The position numbers and the translations under genes were made by a program. Shown here piece after piece: positions 1 to 7,788 of a stretch of 10,000 nt of DNA. Positions within the stretch are counted from its first letter, which is position 1. Every line of letters begins with the position of its first letter. The notes under the pieces are model-generated. The model was not told the origin of the DNA and did not search any database. It worked only from the letters and a program-made list of their open reading frames with translations. Source of the stretch: JANOXC01 sp031418215 (lineage in GTDB: Bacteria; Bacteroidota; Bacteroidia; AKYH767-A; OLB10); NCBI GenBank assembly GCA_031418215.1, contig JANOXC010000024.1:1-10000 (forward strand), written 5' to 3'.

Positions 1-3000
1 TCTTGATACTTTACCAAAAGATAACCTACACCTGGACGTCAAGGACCCTAATAAGTTCGTGGCGAAAATGGGTGCTGAGGCATTGTACGACCTCCTTTCC
101 CGTCTTGACCTTGACCAATTAAGTTATAACTTACGTCACCAGGCCAATACAGAAACCTCTCAACAAAGAAAAAATGAAGCCCTAAAGCGTTTGAATGTTG
201 TAGAAGCATTCCGTCAGGCAAATGAGCATATTGAAAATCATCCTGAATGGATGATCGTTAAGGTTGTTCCGGTTATTCCACCTGAGTTACGCCCACTCGT
301 TCCATTGGATGGCGGTCGTTTTGCAACTTCTGACTTAAATGATCTTTACCGCAGGGTAATCATCCGTAATAATCGTCTGAAGCGTTTATTGGAAATTAAA
401 GCTCCGGATGTAATCTTAAGAAATGAAAAAAGGATGCTTCAGGAAGCTGTTGATTCCTTGTTTGATAATTCACGTAAAGTAAATGCTGTTAAGACTGAAT
501 CCAACAGGGCTTTAAAATCACTTTCTGATTCTTTAAAAGGAAAGCAAGGTCGTTTCCGTCAGAACTTACTTGGAAAACGTGTTGATTATTCAGCGCGTTC
601 GGTAATTGTTGTCGGACCAGAATTAAAATTACATGAGTGTGGATTGCCAAAAGATATGGCCGCTGAGTTATTCAAGCCGTTTATCATTCGTAAAATGATT
701 GAGCGTGGTATTGTTAAGACAGTAAAGTCTGCTAAGAAGATTGTTGACCGGAAAGATGCCATCGTTTGGGATATATTGGAGAATGTGCTGAAAGGCCATC
801 CTGTAATGCTAAACCGTGCTCCTACGCTTCACCGATTAGGTATTCAGGCATTTCAACCTAAGTTGATCGAAGGAAAAGCAATTCAGTTGCATCCTTTGGT
901 ATGTACCGCTTTCAACGCCGATTTCGACGGTGACCAGATGGCTGTCCACGTGCCGCTTGGAAATGCCGCCATATTAGAAGCGCAACTTTTAATGTTGGCT
1001 TCTCATAATATCCTGAATCCTGCAAATGGTGCGCCTATTACTGTGCCTTCTCAGGACATGGTACTTGGATTATATTACATTACAAAAGGACGTCTTTCTA
1101 CCCCTGAACTTTTTATTAAAGGAGAAGGCATGACGTTTTATAATGCAGAGGAAGTAATCATTGCTTACAACGAAAAGCGCGTCGACCTTCATACTTTTAT
1201 TAAGGTAAAAGCAAAGGTGAAGGAAGAAGGCAAACTCGTTTTCAAAATTATTGATACCACAGTAGGTCGCGTATTGTTTAATGAAGTGGTTCCGCATTCT
1301 GTTGGATACATCAACGAACTCCTTACCAAGAAATCGCTTCGTGAAATTATTGGTAATGTTTTAAAGGAAACCGGAATTGCTGAAACAGCACGTTTCCTCG
1401 ATGATATCAAAGATCTAGGTTTTAAAATGGCGTTTAAAGGTGGTTTGTCTTTTAACCTGAATGATGTAATTATTCCCGTAGAAAAAGAAACTTTCGTAAA
1501 CAAAGCCAATGAGCAGGTTGAAGAAGTGTTGAACAATTACAACATGGGTTTCATTACCAATAACGAGCGATATAATCAGATCATTGATATCTGGTCACGT
1601 ACCAATTCAAAGCTTACCGATACTTTGATGAAACAGCTGTCAACTGACAGACAAGGTTTCAACGCTGTGTATATGATGCTTGATTCAGGAGCGCGGGGAT
1701 CTAAAGAGCAGATTCGTCAATTAGGAGGAATGAGGGGATTGATGGCGAAGCCGCAGAAATCAGGTGCTTCCGGTGGTGAGATTATTGAAAACCCGATTTT
1801 ATCGAACTTTAAAGAGGGTCTTTCCATCCTTGAGTATTTCATTTCGACTCACGGTGCACGTAAAGGTTTGGCCGATACTGCCTTGAAGACTGCTGATGCC
1901 GGTTATTTAACAAGAAGGCTGGTTGATGTTGCACAGGACGTAATTATTAATGAAGAAGATTGTGGTACGTTGCGTGGCTTGGCAGAAACAGCACTTAAGA
2001 ATCAGGAAGAAGTTGTGGAGAGTTTGTATGATCGTATTCTTGGAAGGGTATCACTTCATTATATATATCATCCGCAAACGAATGAAATGCTGGTTCAGGC
2101 AGGACAGGAAATTACAGAAGATATTGCTTCAAAAATTGAAGAGTCTCCAATAGAAATGGTAGAGATTCGTTCGGTACTTACCTGCGAGTCAAAACAAGGT
2201 TGCTGTGCAAAATGTTACGGTCGAAATCTTTCTACCGGACGTATGGTTCAAAAAGGAGAAGCTGTTGGTGTAATTGCCGCACAGTCTATTGGTGAGCCGG
2301 GTACACAGCTTACACTTCGTACCTTCCACGTTGGAGGTGTGGCTTCAAAAGGATCTACTGAATCTAGCATCATTGCAAAATTTGGTGGTATTATTGAGCT
2401 TGAAGAAGTAAGAACTATTAAGCATGGTAAGAAAACTACGGAAGCGGAAGTTGTTATCGGCCGTTCAGGAGAGTTAAGAGTTGTTGATCCAAATACTAAA
2501 GCGGTTTTGGCATCACATAACATTCCTTATGGTGCCCATTTATATATGAAAAATGGACAGAAAGTTGAAAAAGGTGCCACTATTGCAGATTGGGATCCAT
2601 ACAACGCTGTTATCATTTCTGAAGTAGCCGGTAAAATCGGTTTCGAACATATTGAAGAAGGTATCACTTTTAAAGAAGAGACTGATGAGCAAACAGGTTA
2701 TAAGGAAAAAGTAGTTGTCGACAGTCGTGATAAAACAAAGAACCCTGCAATAAAAATTGTGTCAGGAAAAGATATTTTAAAAGCATATAACATCCCTGTT
2801 GGTGCTCATATCATGGTAAACCTGGATGATAAGATTGAAGCCGGTGAAGTAATTGTAAAAATTCCACGTACGATGGGCCGTTCCGGTGATATCACAGGTG
2901 GTCTTCCAAGGGTAACAGAGTTGTTCGAAGCACGTAATCCTTCTAACCCTGCCGTTGTTTCTGAAATTGATGGTGTGGTAAGTTATGGCGGTATTAAGCG

Positions 3001-3787
3001 TGGTAACAGAGAGATTGTAGTAACAGCGCGTGATGGGGAAGTTAAAAGATATCTTGTTCCATTGGCAAAGCACATCCTTGTGCAGGATAACGATTTCATC
3101 CGTGCCGGTCATGCCCTATCTGATGGCGCCATTACACCAAGTGATATTTTAGCAATCAAAGGGCCTACAATGGTTCAGGAATACCTGGTAAATGAAGTTC
3201 AGGAAGTTTACCGTTTGCAAGGTGTGAAGATCAACGACAAGCACTTTGAAGTGATTGTTCGCCAGATGATGCGTAAAGTAATTATTGAAGATCCGGGCGA
3301 TACCCGTTTCTTAGAGAGAGAAGCGGTTAATAAGATCGATTTCAGTGAAGAAAACGATGCGATTATTGATAAGAAAGTTGTCAATGATCCGGGTGATTCT
3401 CCTACAATGAAAGCCGGACAGATTGTTACGCTGCGCAGATTACGTGATGAAAATTCACAGTTGAAACGTAAGGACATGAAACTTGTTGACTATCGTGATG
3501 CAATGCCTGCAACATCGTCTACCCTTCTTCAAGGAATTACACAGGCTTCCCTCCATACTAAGAGTTGGATTTCAGCAGCATCATTCCAGGAAACTACTAA
3601 GGTGTTGAATGAAGCAGCCATCCGTGGAAGCATTGATTATCTGAATGGATTGAAGGAAAATGTTATTGTTGGCCACCTTATTCCTGCCGGAACAGGATTA
3701 CGTGAGTACGAAAAACTCATTGTGGGTTCACAGGAAGAATATGATCTTCTGATGGCCTCCAAAAAAGAGGTTGAAGAGGTTCAGTAA
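1..3787 (+). CDS. rpoC: DNA-directed RNA polymerase subunit beta' (5' end outside window)
   Basis: This is the catalytic beta' subunit of RNA polymerase. The reading frame is open from base 2 to the TAA ending at 3787 (about 1,261 residues visible). The N-terminal zinc ribbon and roughly the first 150-170 residues lie upstream, so the in-frame GTG at 59 is internal and not a start. Visible landmarks are the switch region LLGKRVDYSARSVIVVGP (near 565-620); the absolutely conserved Mg-binding NADFDGD at 914-934; the bridge-helix region from about 1817 (ISTHGARKGLADTALKTA); the second zinc site (a Cys in EEDCGT, then Cys at 2183, 2204 and 2213); and the trigger-loop first helix with GVIAAQSIGEPGTQLTLR at about 2255-2338. 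About 183 residues (2339-2887) separate this from DITGGLPR, which matches the SI3 insertion inside the trigger loop known from E. coli and Bacteroidota. The frame is intact. rpoB is expected immediately upstream. Confidence 0.98.
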   Translation, partial: LDTLPKDNLHLDVKDPNKFVAKMGAEALYDLLSRLDLDQLSYNLRHQANTETSQQRKNEALKRLNVVEAFRQANEHIENHPEWMIVKVVPVIPPELRPLVPLDGGRFATSDLNDLYRRVIIRNNRLKRLLEIKAPDVILRNEKRMLQEAVDSLFDNSRKVNAVKTESNRALKSLSDSLKGKQGRFRQNLLGKRVDYSARSVIVVGPELKLHECGLPKDMAAELFKPFIIRKMIERGIVKTVKSAKKIVDRKDAIVWDILENVLKGHPVMLNRAPTLHRLGIQAFQPKLIEGKAIQLHPLVCTAFNADFDGDQMAVHVPLGNAAILEAQLLMLASHNILNPANGAPITVPSQDMVLGLYYITKGRLSTPELFIKGEGMTFYNAEEVIIAYNEKRVDLHTFIKVKAKVKEEGKLVFKIIDTTVGRVLFNEVVPHSVGYINELLTKKSLREIIGNVLKETGIAETARFLDDIKDLGFKMAFKGGLSFNLNDVIIPVEKETFVNKANEQVEEVLNNYNMGFITNNERYNQIIDIWSRTNSKLTDTLMKQLSTDRQGFNAVYMMLDSGARGSKEQIRQLGGMRGLMAKPQKSGASGGEIIENPILSNFKEGLSILEYFISTHGARKGLADTALKTADAGYLTRRLVDVAQDVIINEEDCGTLRGLAETALKNQEEVVESLYDRILGRVSLHYIYHPQTNEMLVQAGQEITEDIASKIEESPIEMVEIRSVLTCESKQGCCAKCYGRNLSTGRMVQKGEAVGVIAAQSIGEPGTQLTLRTFHVGGVASKGSTESSIIAKFGGIIELEEVRTIKHGKKTTEAEVVIGRSGELRVVDPNTKAVLASHNIPYGAHLYMKNGQKVEKGATIADWDPYNAVIISEVAGKIGFEHIEEGITFKEETDEQTGYKEKVVVDSRDKTKNPAIKIVSGKDILKAYNIPVGAHIMVNLDDKIEAGEVIVKIPRTMGRSGDITGGLPRVTELFEARNPSNPAVVSEIDGVVSYGGIKRGNREIVVTARDGEVKRYLVPLAKHILVQDNDFIRAGHALSDGAITPSDILAIKGPTMVQEYLVNEVQEVYRLQGVKINDKHFEVIVRQMMRKVIIEDPGDTRFLEREAVNKIDFSEENDAIIDKKVVNDPGDSPTMKAGQIVTLRRLRDENSQLKRKDMKLVDYRDAMPATSSTLLQGITQASLHTKSWISAASFQETTKVLNEAAIRGSIDYLNGLKENVIVGHLIPAGTGLREYEKLIVGSQEEYDLLMASKKEVEEVQ

Positions 3788-3794
3788 TGCGCTT

Positions 3795-3823
3795 AATCCT
3801 GGAGAAAATATCGCTTCAGGATT
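3795..3823 (+). other. Hairpin in the rpoC-DUF3467 spacer, without a T-tract
   Basis: AATCCTGGAG (3795-3804) pairs with CTTCAGGATT (3814-3823), giving a 10-bp stem with one G-T wobble and a 9-base loop. It starts 7 bases after the rpoC stop codon. The sequence after it (caattagcaaaac) has no run of T, so it is not a standard intrinsic terminator. It could be an mRNA 3'-end stabiliser, a processing site, a partial attenuator, or chance. The pairing is seen directly; any role is inference. Confidence 0.45.
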
Positions 3824-3875
3824 CAATTAGCAAAACATTATAATTAATAAGGTTAAACACTTAATAATTTGACAA

Positions 3876-4184
3876 ATGGAAGATAAAAATCAAAATCAAC
3901 TCAACATTGAGTTATCAGAGGAAATTGCTGAGGGTATCTATTCTAATCTTGCAATCATTACACACTCTAATTCAGAGTTCGTTGTAGATTTCGTAAAAGT
4001 GATGCCTGGTGTTCCCAAAGCCAAAGTCAAAGCCCGTATTGTCCTTACACCACAGCATGCTAAAAGGCTCATTGCTGCATTGGCTGATAATATTGGTAAG
4101 TTTGAAGCAGTTCACGGTGTTATTAAACAGACGGAAGGAGTTGGAATCCCAATGAATTTTGGAGGCCCCACCGCCCAGGCTTAA
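3876..4184 (+). CDS. DUF3467 family protein
   Basis: This is a 102-residue soluble protein with no signal peptide or membrane segment. The central pattern (YSNLAIITHSNSEFVVDFV, then PKAKVKARIVLTPQHAKRL and a helix rich in Ala and Leu) is the DUF3467 signature: a short beta-rich protein ending in a helix. The molecular function of the family is unknown. The gene starts 88 bases after rpoC on the same strand with only a T-tract-less hairpin between them, and a strong terminator follows it, so it is most likely the last gene of the rpoB-rpoC transcript. From memory, DUF3467 genes are commonly found just downstream of rpoC in Bacteroidota, which suggests a link to transcription, but that is inference. 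The ATG at 3876 follows an A-rich context (gacaaatgg) with no Shine-Dalgarno site, as is usual in this phylum. Confidence 0.92.
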   Translation: MEDKNQNQLNIELSEEIAEGIYSNLAIITHSNSEFVVDFVKVMPGVPKAKVKARIVLTPQHAKRLIAALADNIGKFEAVHGVIKQTEGVGIPMNFGGPTAQA

Positions 4185-4212
4185 TCACTATTAACAATTG
4201 TTTGTAATATTT

Positions 4213-4249
4213 AGCCCCGGCATCAAAAATGTCGGGGTTTTCTTTTTTT
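4213..4249 (+). terminator. Intrinsic terminator of the rpoC-DUF3467 transcript
   Basis: CCCCGGCA (4215-4222) pairs with TGTCGGGG (4230-4237): an 8-bp GC-rich stem with one G-T wobble and a 7-base A-rich loop. It is followed by a 12-base tract that is T apart from one C (4238-4249). It sits 30 bases after the DUF3467 stop codon and marks the end of the RNA polymerase operon. Confidence 0.9.
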
Positions 4250-4275
4250 ATTCAATGATTAAACCTTTAAATTTG
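4246..4275 (+). promoter_or_regulatory. Candidate Bacteroidota-type promoter of the secreted protease
   Basis: TAAATTTG at 4268-4275 is a perfect match to the Bacteroidota -7 consensus TAnnTTTG. No TTTG is present at the -33 position; the only candidate is the T-rich end of the preceding terminator (TTTA near 4247-4250, 17 bases upstream). Transcription would start near 4282 and leave a leader of about 30 bases before the ATG at 4311. The -7 match is seen; promoter activity is inferred. Confidence 0.5.
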
Positions 4276-4310
4276 CTAGGAAATCCCAAACAAAACATAA
4301 AATTCATCTC

Positions 4311-6578
4311 ATGAAAAAATTAATTACATTTCTATTAGTGATAGTCGGAGTTAATTTGTTTGCTGCCGATAGCAACGAACTATGGACAAATGTTTCAAGC
4401 TCGAATGCACGTACATCCGGAGAACAAGCAATTAACACAAAAAAATGTAGAACCCTTCAATTAAACCTGACAGGAATGAAGCAACTTTTGATGAGTGCTC
4501 CTTTTGAGCGCACACAGGATGCTAAATCGCGCCAAACAATTGTTGCATTGCCAATGCCTGACGGCAGCTTTCAACGTTTTAGTATTGTAGAATCTCCTGT
4601 TTACGAACCGGGGTTGGTTGTTAATTATCCTGAAATGAAGACATGGGCCGGTCAGGGAATTGATGACCCAACAGCAACAGTGCAACTTGATGTTACTCAA
4701 TGGGGCTTTCACTCAATGATTTTGTCGGGTGATGGTGAAATATTTATAGATCCATACAATCAACAAACAACTGAGTTATATATATGTTACAATAAAAACG
4801 ATGCTGTCCGTTCAGGTGTATATTCCGGTTGTGCATATGATGATAATGATACCTGGAATAAAAAGCAGGCTGAAGAATTAAGAGCAATTCATGACATGCA
4901 CAGTACTGATGTTCAACGTAGTTCTGGTGACCTGTTAAGAACATACAGACTGGCATTAGCCTGTACCGGTGAGTATGCTGCTGTTTTTGGTGGTACCAAA
5001 GCCGGCGCATTGGCAGCAATGATCACTTCTTCCAACAGGGTAAATGGCGTTTATGAAAAAGAACTCGCAATCAGACTTGTTTTAATTGCGAATGACACAC
5101 TTTTAATTTATACCAATGCCGGTACTGACCCTTATACAAACATTTCTAATTCTGCAACATTAACAACTAACGTTACTACTTGCAATACCATTATCGGTGC
5201 AGCAAATTATGATATAGGACACGTTTTCAATACAGATGGTGGTGGAATTGCAGGATTAGGTGTAGTCTGTCAGAATACCCTAAAAGGAAAAGGTACTACC
5301 GGACTTCCAAATCCTGTTGGTGATGCATTTGATATTGATTTTGTAGCGCATGAAATTGGACATCAGTTCGGAGGTAGTCATACTTTTAACAGTGTTACGG
5401 GCAATTGTGGTGGAGGAAACAGAAGTGCTTCATCAGCATATGAGCCGGGAAGTGCGATAACTATTATGGGTTATGCAGGTATCTGTGGTTCTGATGATCT
5501 TGCAGCACACAGTATTCCAACGATGCATACAAGAAGTTTTGATCAGATGCAAGACTATACTACTTTCAGTTCAGGCAGTACTTGCCCTGTAAGTACTTTA
5601 ACAGGGAATAATGCTCCGGTTTCCGGGCTTACTATTTTTCATTACGATATCCCGTTGAACACCCCTTTTAAGCTTACCGGTGCAGGTAGTGATCCTGATG
5701 GTGATACAATCACATATAGTTTTGAAGAGTATGATCTTGGAGCCGGCGGTGCCTGGAATGCTCCTGTGGGTGATGCGCCAATCTTTATGTCCTATGTTCC
5801 GCATCTTGCAACATGGAGATTGTTTCCTAAACTCGCTAACATTCTTGCTAATGTTAATAGTAGAGGTGAACTAAAACCTGCTTATGCTCGTGTATTAAAT
5901 TTCAGAATGACATTACGTGACAATAAATCAGGTGGCGCCGGAGTAACATATGATGATAGTCCAATTGAAGTGAATGTAGTTAATACCACTACTCCATTTG
6001 CTATTACCTCTCCTAATACTATTGGTATTTCATGGCCTGCTAATTCAAGTCAAACTATCACCTGGAATGTTTCCGGAACAACAGCTGCTCCGATCAATAC
6101 AGCTAATGTAAATATATATCTGTCTACAACCGGCGGTACAACTTATCCGTTCCCTATTTTAATTGCATCGAACGTTCCGAATACAGGTTCCTATACATTT
6201 ACTGTTCCGAATAATCAAACATCCACAGCCCGAATATTAGTGGAAGCTTCAAATAATATTTTCTTAGATATTAATGACAAAAATTTTGCAATCACCGCAC
6301 CTGTTGGTATTGAAGAAGGTATTCATAACGAATCAATCAGTATCACACCTAATCCTGCACAGGAAAATATGCAGTTTACAATGTCGGGTGAACTACGAGG
6401 TAGAGTTGAAGTCAGGCTAACGGATGCCAGTGGCAGAATGGTTGAAAATAAAATTTATGTAAAACAACAAACAGGGTTGGTAGAAAATATTGATATAAGT
6501 AATCTGTCAAAAGGCGTTTATATTGTTTCCTTCATTTCTGAAAAAGGAACTTCTAACCAACGATTAGTGAAGAATTAA
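4311..6578 (+). CDS. Secreted reprolysin-like zinc metalloprotease with T9SS sorting domain
   Basis: This is a 755-residue exported protease. Residues 1-18 form a Sec signal peptide (MKKLITFLLVIVGVNLFA). A beta-rich N-terminal region (about 24-205), possibly a propeptide, precedes the catalytic domain, which opens near LLRTYRLALACTGEY (208-222). The zinc motif VAHEIGHQFGGSH gives ligands His347, His351 and His357 with catalytic Glu348, and Met386 in ITIMGYAG is the Met-turn. Together these define a metzincin of the M12B/reprolysin type. Beta domains follow: one with SDPDGDTITYSF (460-471), resembling cadherin or Ig-like repeats, and one around 560-665. Residues about 673-755 match the T9SS type A sorting domain: NPAQENM, an internal LTDASGRMV strand, then ISNLSKGVYIVSF and a final RLVKN. 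The family is exported across the outer membrane by the type IX system and the sorting domain is removed. Substrate is unknown; nutrient or host/matrix protein degradation is plausible. It has its own promoter and terminator, so it is transcribed apart from rpoC. Confidence 0.93.
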   Translation: MKKLITFLLVIVGVNLFAADSNELWTNVSSSNARTSGEQAINTKKCRTLQLNLTGMKQLLMSAPFERTQDAKSRQTIVALPMPDGSFQRFSIVESPVYEPGLVVNYPEMKTWAGQGIDDPTATVQLDVTQWGFHSMILSGDGEIFIDPYNQQTTELYICYNKNDAVRSGVYSGCAYDDNDTWNKKQAEELRAIHDMHSTDVQRSSGDLLRTYRLALACTGEYAAVFGGTKAGALAAMITSSNRVNGVYEKELAIRLVLIANDTLLIYTNAGTDPYTNISNSATLTTNVTTCNTIIGAANYDIGHVFNTDGGGIAGLGVVCQNTLKGKGTTGLPNPVGDAFDIDFVAHEIGHQFGGSHTFNSVTGNCGGGNRSASSAYEPGSAITIMGYAGICGSDDLAAHSIPTMHTRSFDQMQDYTTFSSGSTCPVSTLTGNNAPVSGLTIFHYDIPLNTPFKLTGAGSDPDGDTITYSFEEYDLGAGGAWNAPVGDAPIFMSYVPHLATWRLFPKLANILANVNSRGELKPAYARVLNFRMTLRDNKSGGAGVTYDDSPIEVNVVNTTTPFAITSPNTIGISWPANSSQTITWNVSGTTAAPINTANVNIYLSTTGGTTYPFPILIASNVPNTGSYTFTVPNNQTSTARILVEASNNIFLDINDKNFAITAPVGIEEGIHNESISITPNPAQENMQFTMSGELRGRVEVRLTDASGRMVENKIYVKQQTGLVENIDISNLSKGVYIVSFISEKGTSNQRLVKN

Positions 6579-6595
6579 ACAGATTTTATTCCGAT

Positions 6596-6629
6596 AAAAA
6601 GAGGTTGTGCAATGCGCAGCCTCTTTTTT
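6596..6629. terminator. Shared bidirectional terminator between convergent genes
   Basis: GAGGTTGTGC (6601-6610) pairs with GCGCAGCCTC (6614-6623): a 10-bp stem with two G-T wobbles on the plus strand and a 3-base loop. It is flanked by AAAAA (6596-6600) and TTTTTT (6624-6629). The A and T runs make it work in both directions: 18 bases after the plus-strand protease stop, and overlapping the TAA stop (6628-6630) of the minus-strand gene. The wobbles become A-C mismatches in the minus-strand RNA, so termination may be weaker in that direction. Confidence 0.82.
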
Positions 6630-6975
6630 ATTTTCGTCTTGGTTTTGAATAGGGAGCATTTAGCTTGCCATCAATAACTTCATAAGCAGTATACCCTTCA
6701 ATCACCTTGCACTTCACTTTTCTATTCAAATGATGAATAAGGGTGGTAATAATTTGTTTGTCGGCAATCAGGTTAGTGTTATATTTAAGTAAAAGGCAGG
6801 AGGCATCCTTTACATAACCTGAAAAATGAATGCCTTCCAAACAAGCTAGCTGATTCTTAATTTTAAAGATATTAGATTCGCTTTGTAAAGGAAGCTGAAT
6901 GATCAGTTGCCTATCCTGTGCAAAAAGGCCTTTGCCTGCCAAAATAAAAAACAAGATGACAATTGACCTTTTCAT
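6628..6975 (-). CDS. Small exported protein, possible HMA-like fold lacking CxxC
   Basis: This 115-residue protein has a clear Sec signal peptide (residues 1-19, MKRSIVILFFILAGKGLFA) and a basic tail (KPRRK). I do not recognise it as a named family. The mature part alternates as strand (RQLIIQLP, 22-29), helix (33-47), strand (HFSGYVKDA), strand (CLLLKYN), helix (71-85) and strand (KCKVIEGYTA). This is the beta-alpha-beta-beta-alpha-beta order of ferredoxin-like heavy-metal-associated domains, including an LEGI stretch before the second strand. The metal-binding CxxC expected between the first strand and helix is replaced by QSES. Three Cys remain (45, 60, 89). It may be a degenerate metal-binding domain or an unrelated small periplasmic protein. 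It shares a hairpin terminator with the protease it converges on. The 159 bases upstream show no good promoter, so it could be read through from the membrane-protein gene. Confidence 0.75.
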   Translation of the reverse strand: MKRSIVILFFILAGKGLFAQDRQLIIQLPLQSESNIFKIKNQLACLEGIHFSGYVKDASCLLLKYNTNLIADKQIITTLIHHLNRKVKCKVIEGYTAYEVIDGKLNAPYSKPRRK

Positions 6976-7134
6976 AATTTAAATATAGCTTTCCTAACAT
7001 TGATAATCGTACAATCTCGACAAATCCTTACAAGGTGAGCGTGAAATTTGACAACTTCAATTTTGGCAATCATTACCTCATGACAATTAGCTTAAACGAA
7101 AAAAAAGAGGAGTTTGTTTCCAGTTGGAGCCAAT

Positions 7135-7776
7135 CTATTGCTGTTGAAAATCAGTCAATATCTTTCTGTTGAAACGATAGAAATAAGTAAACCAGCTTAC
7201 AATACCAAAGAGCTTAATGGCATCCTCCAGAAACGTGTCTTTTTTAATTGGTAAAGGAATGAGGTCACTTACTTTGGCCATTCCAATAAAGAAAAAAGCT
7301 AACCCGAGTATTAAAAACTCACTCGACAATATCTTCCGTCTGAAAAGTATCAGATAAATAATAAACATATTAATGTAGGTGAGGATAATTGCATTTTCAG
7401 GAATGTTAAAATATTTGGGAAAGACTTCTTCGTGAACTAAAAACAAATCATCAAATGTTAACATCAGGGTCAACAAAGCAGAGATGATTAGAAATCGGAA
7501 ATCTTCTACGTAAAATGGAATACCTCTGATATGAAATGCAGTGAATATGCAAAGTACAGCTGCCCCACTCCACAACATAATACCTAAATTCGAAAATGCA
7601 CCAATATAAAATGGAGCATTCAAAGTTTCTGTCGGATCTTTCGTTAAGGTATCAAGCGCAATGTCTTTTGAAGTACTGATAATGATGACAATCAACAATG
7701 ACAAAAAGGTCACCAGATATGCTATTAAAATAACGGGCGTAATTATTCTAAACTGATTGACAAGCCTACTCCTCAT
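7135..7776 (-). CDS. Six-span integral membrane protein of unknown function
   Basis: The product has 213 residues and is mostly hydrophobic. Apparent membrane spans lie at about 11-33, 57-80, 94-113, 127-146, 152-170 and 182-200, with basic residues at both ends (MRSR, RFNRK), suggesting cytoplasmic termini. Polar residues stand out at membrane edges: DDLFLVHEEVFP (109-120, with Asp109, Asp110, His115, Glu116), EDF at 91-93, and LEDAIKLFG (183-191). A buried Asp/His/Glu set could bind a metal or form an active site, as in membrane hydrolases, but I cannot assign a family. The gene starts 12 bases after the stop of the SHOCT-protein gene on the same strand, so the two are probably co-transcribed. 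The minus strand has a T8 tract about 30 bases past the stop but no convincing stem. The reading frame is intact and the ATG at 7776 is the natural start. Confidence 0.82.
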   Translation of the reverse strand: MRSRLVNQFRIITPVILIAYLVTFLSLLIVIIISTSKDIALDTLTKDPTETLNAPFYIGAFSNLGIMLWSGAAVLCIFTAFHIRGIPFYVEDFRFLIISALLTLMLTFDDLFLVHEEVFPKYFNIPENAIILTYINMFIIYLILFRRKILSSEFLILGLAFFFIGMAKVSDLIPLPIKKDTFLEDAIKLFGIVSWFTYFYRFNRKILTDFQQQ

Positions 7777-7788
7777 AAATATATAATA

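Noticed and set aside
59..61. GTG at 59 as the start of rpoC
   Set aside because: The frame stays open to the window edge and the upstream residues (LDTLPKDNLHLDVKDPNKF) read as beta' sequence, so this is an internal Val codon.
1070..1536. Open frames on the minus strand inside rpoC (and similar ones at 2248-2523, 2777-3112, 3208-3477)
   Set aside because: They lie wholly within a strongly conserved, intact rpoC frame; their translations show no recognisable domain and look like frame shadows.
3861..3872. TAaTTTG-like element just before the DUF3467 gene as a promoter
   Set aside because: It is one base short of TAnnTTTG and only a few bases from the ATG, leaving no room for a leader; readthrough from rpoC explains expression better.
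7099..7134. Possible minus-strand terminator after the six-span membrane gene
   Set aside because: There is an 8-base T run on the minus strand, but the preceding bases form only 3-4 bp pairings; not enough to call an intrinsic terminator.
7080..7172. Plus-strand 30-codon frame in the 159-base gap between minus-strand genes
   Set aside because: It runs into the coding end of the six-span membrane gene, has no recognisable domain, no terminator and no supported promoter; likely chance.
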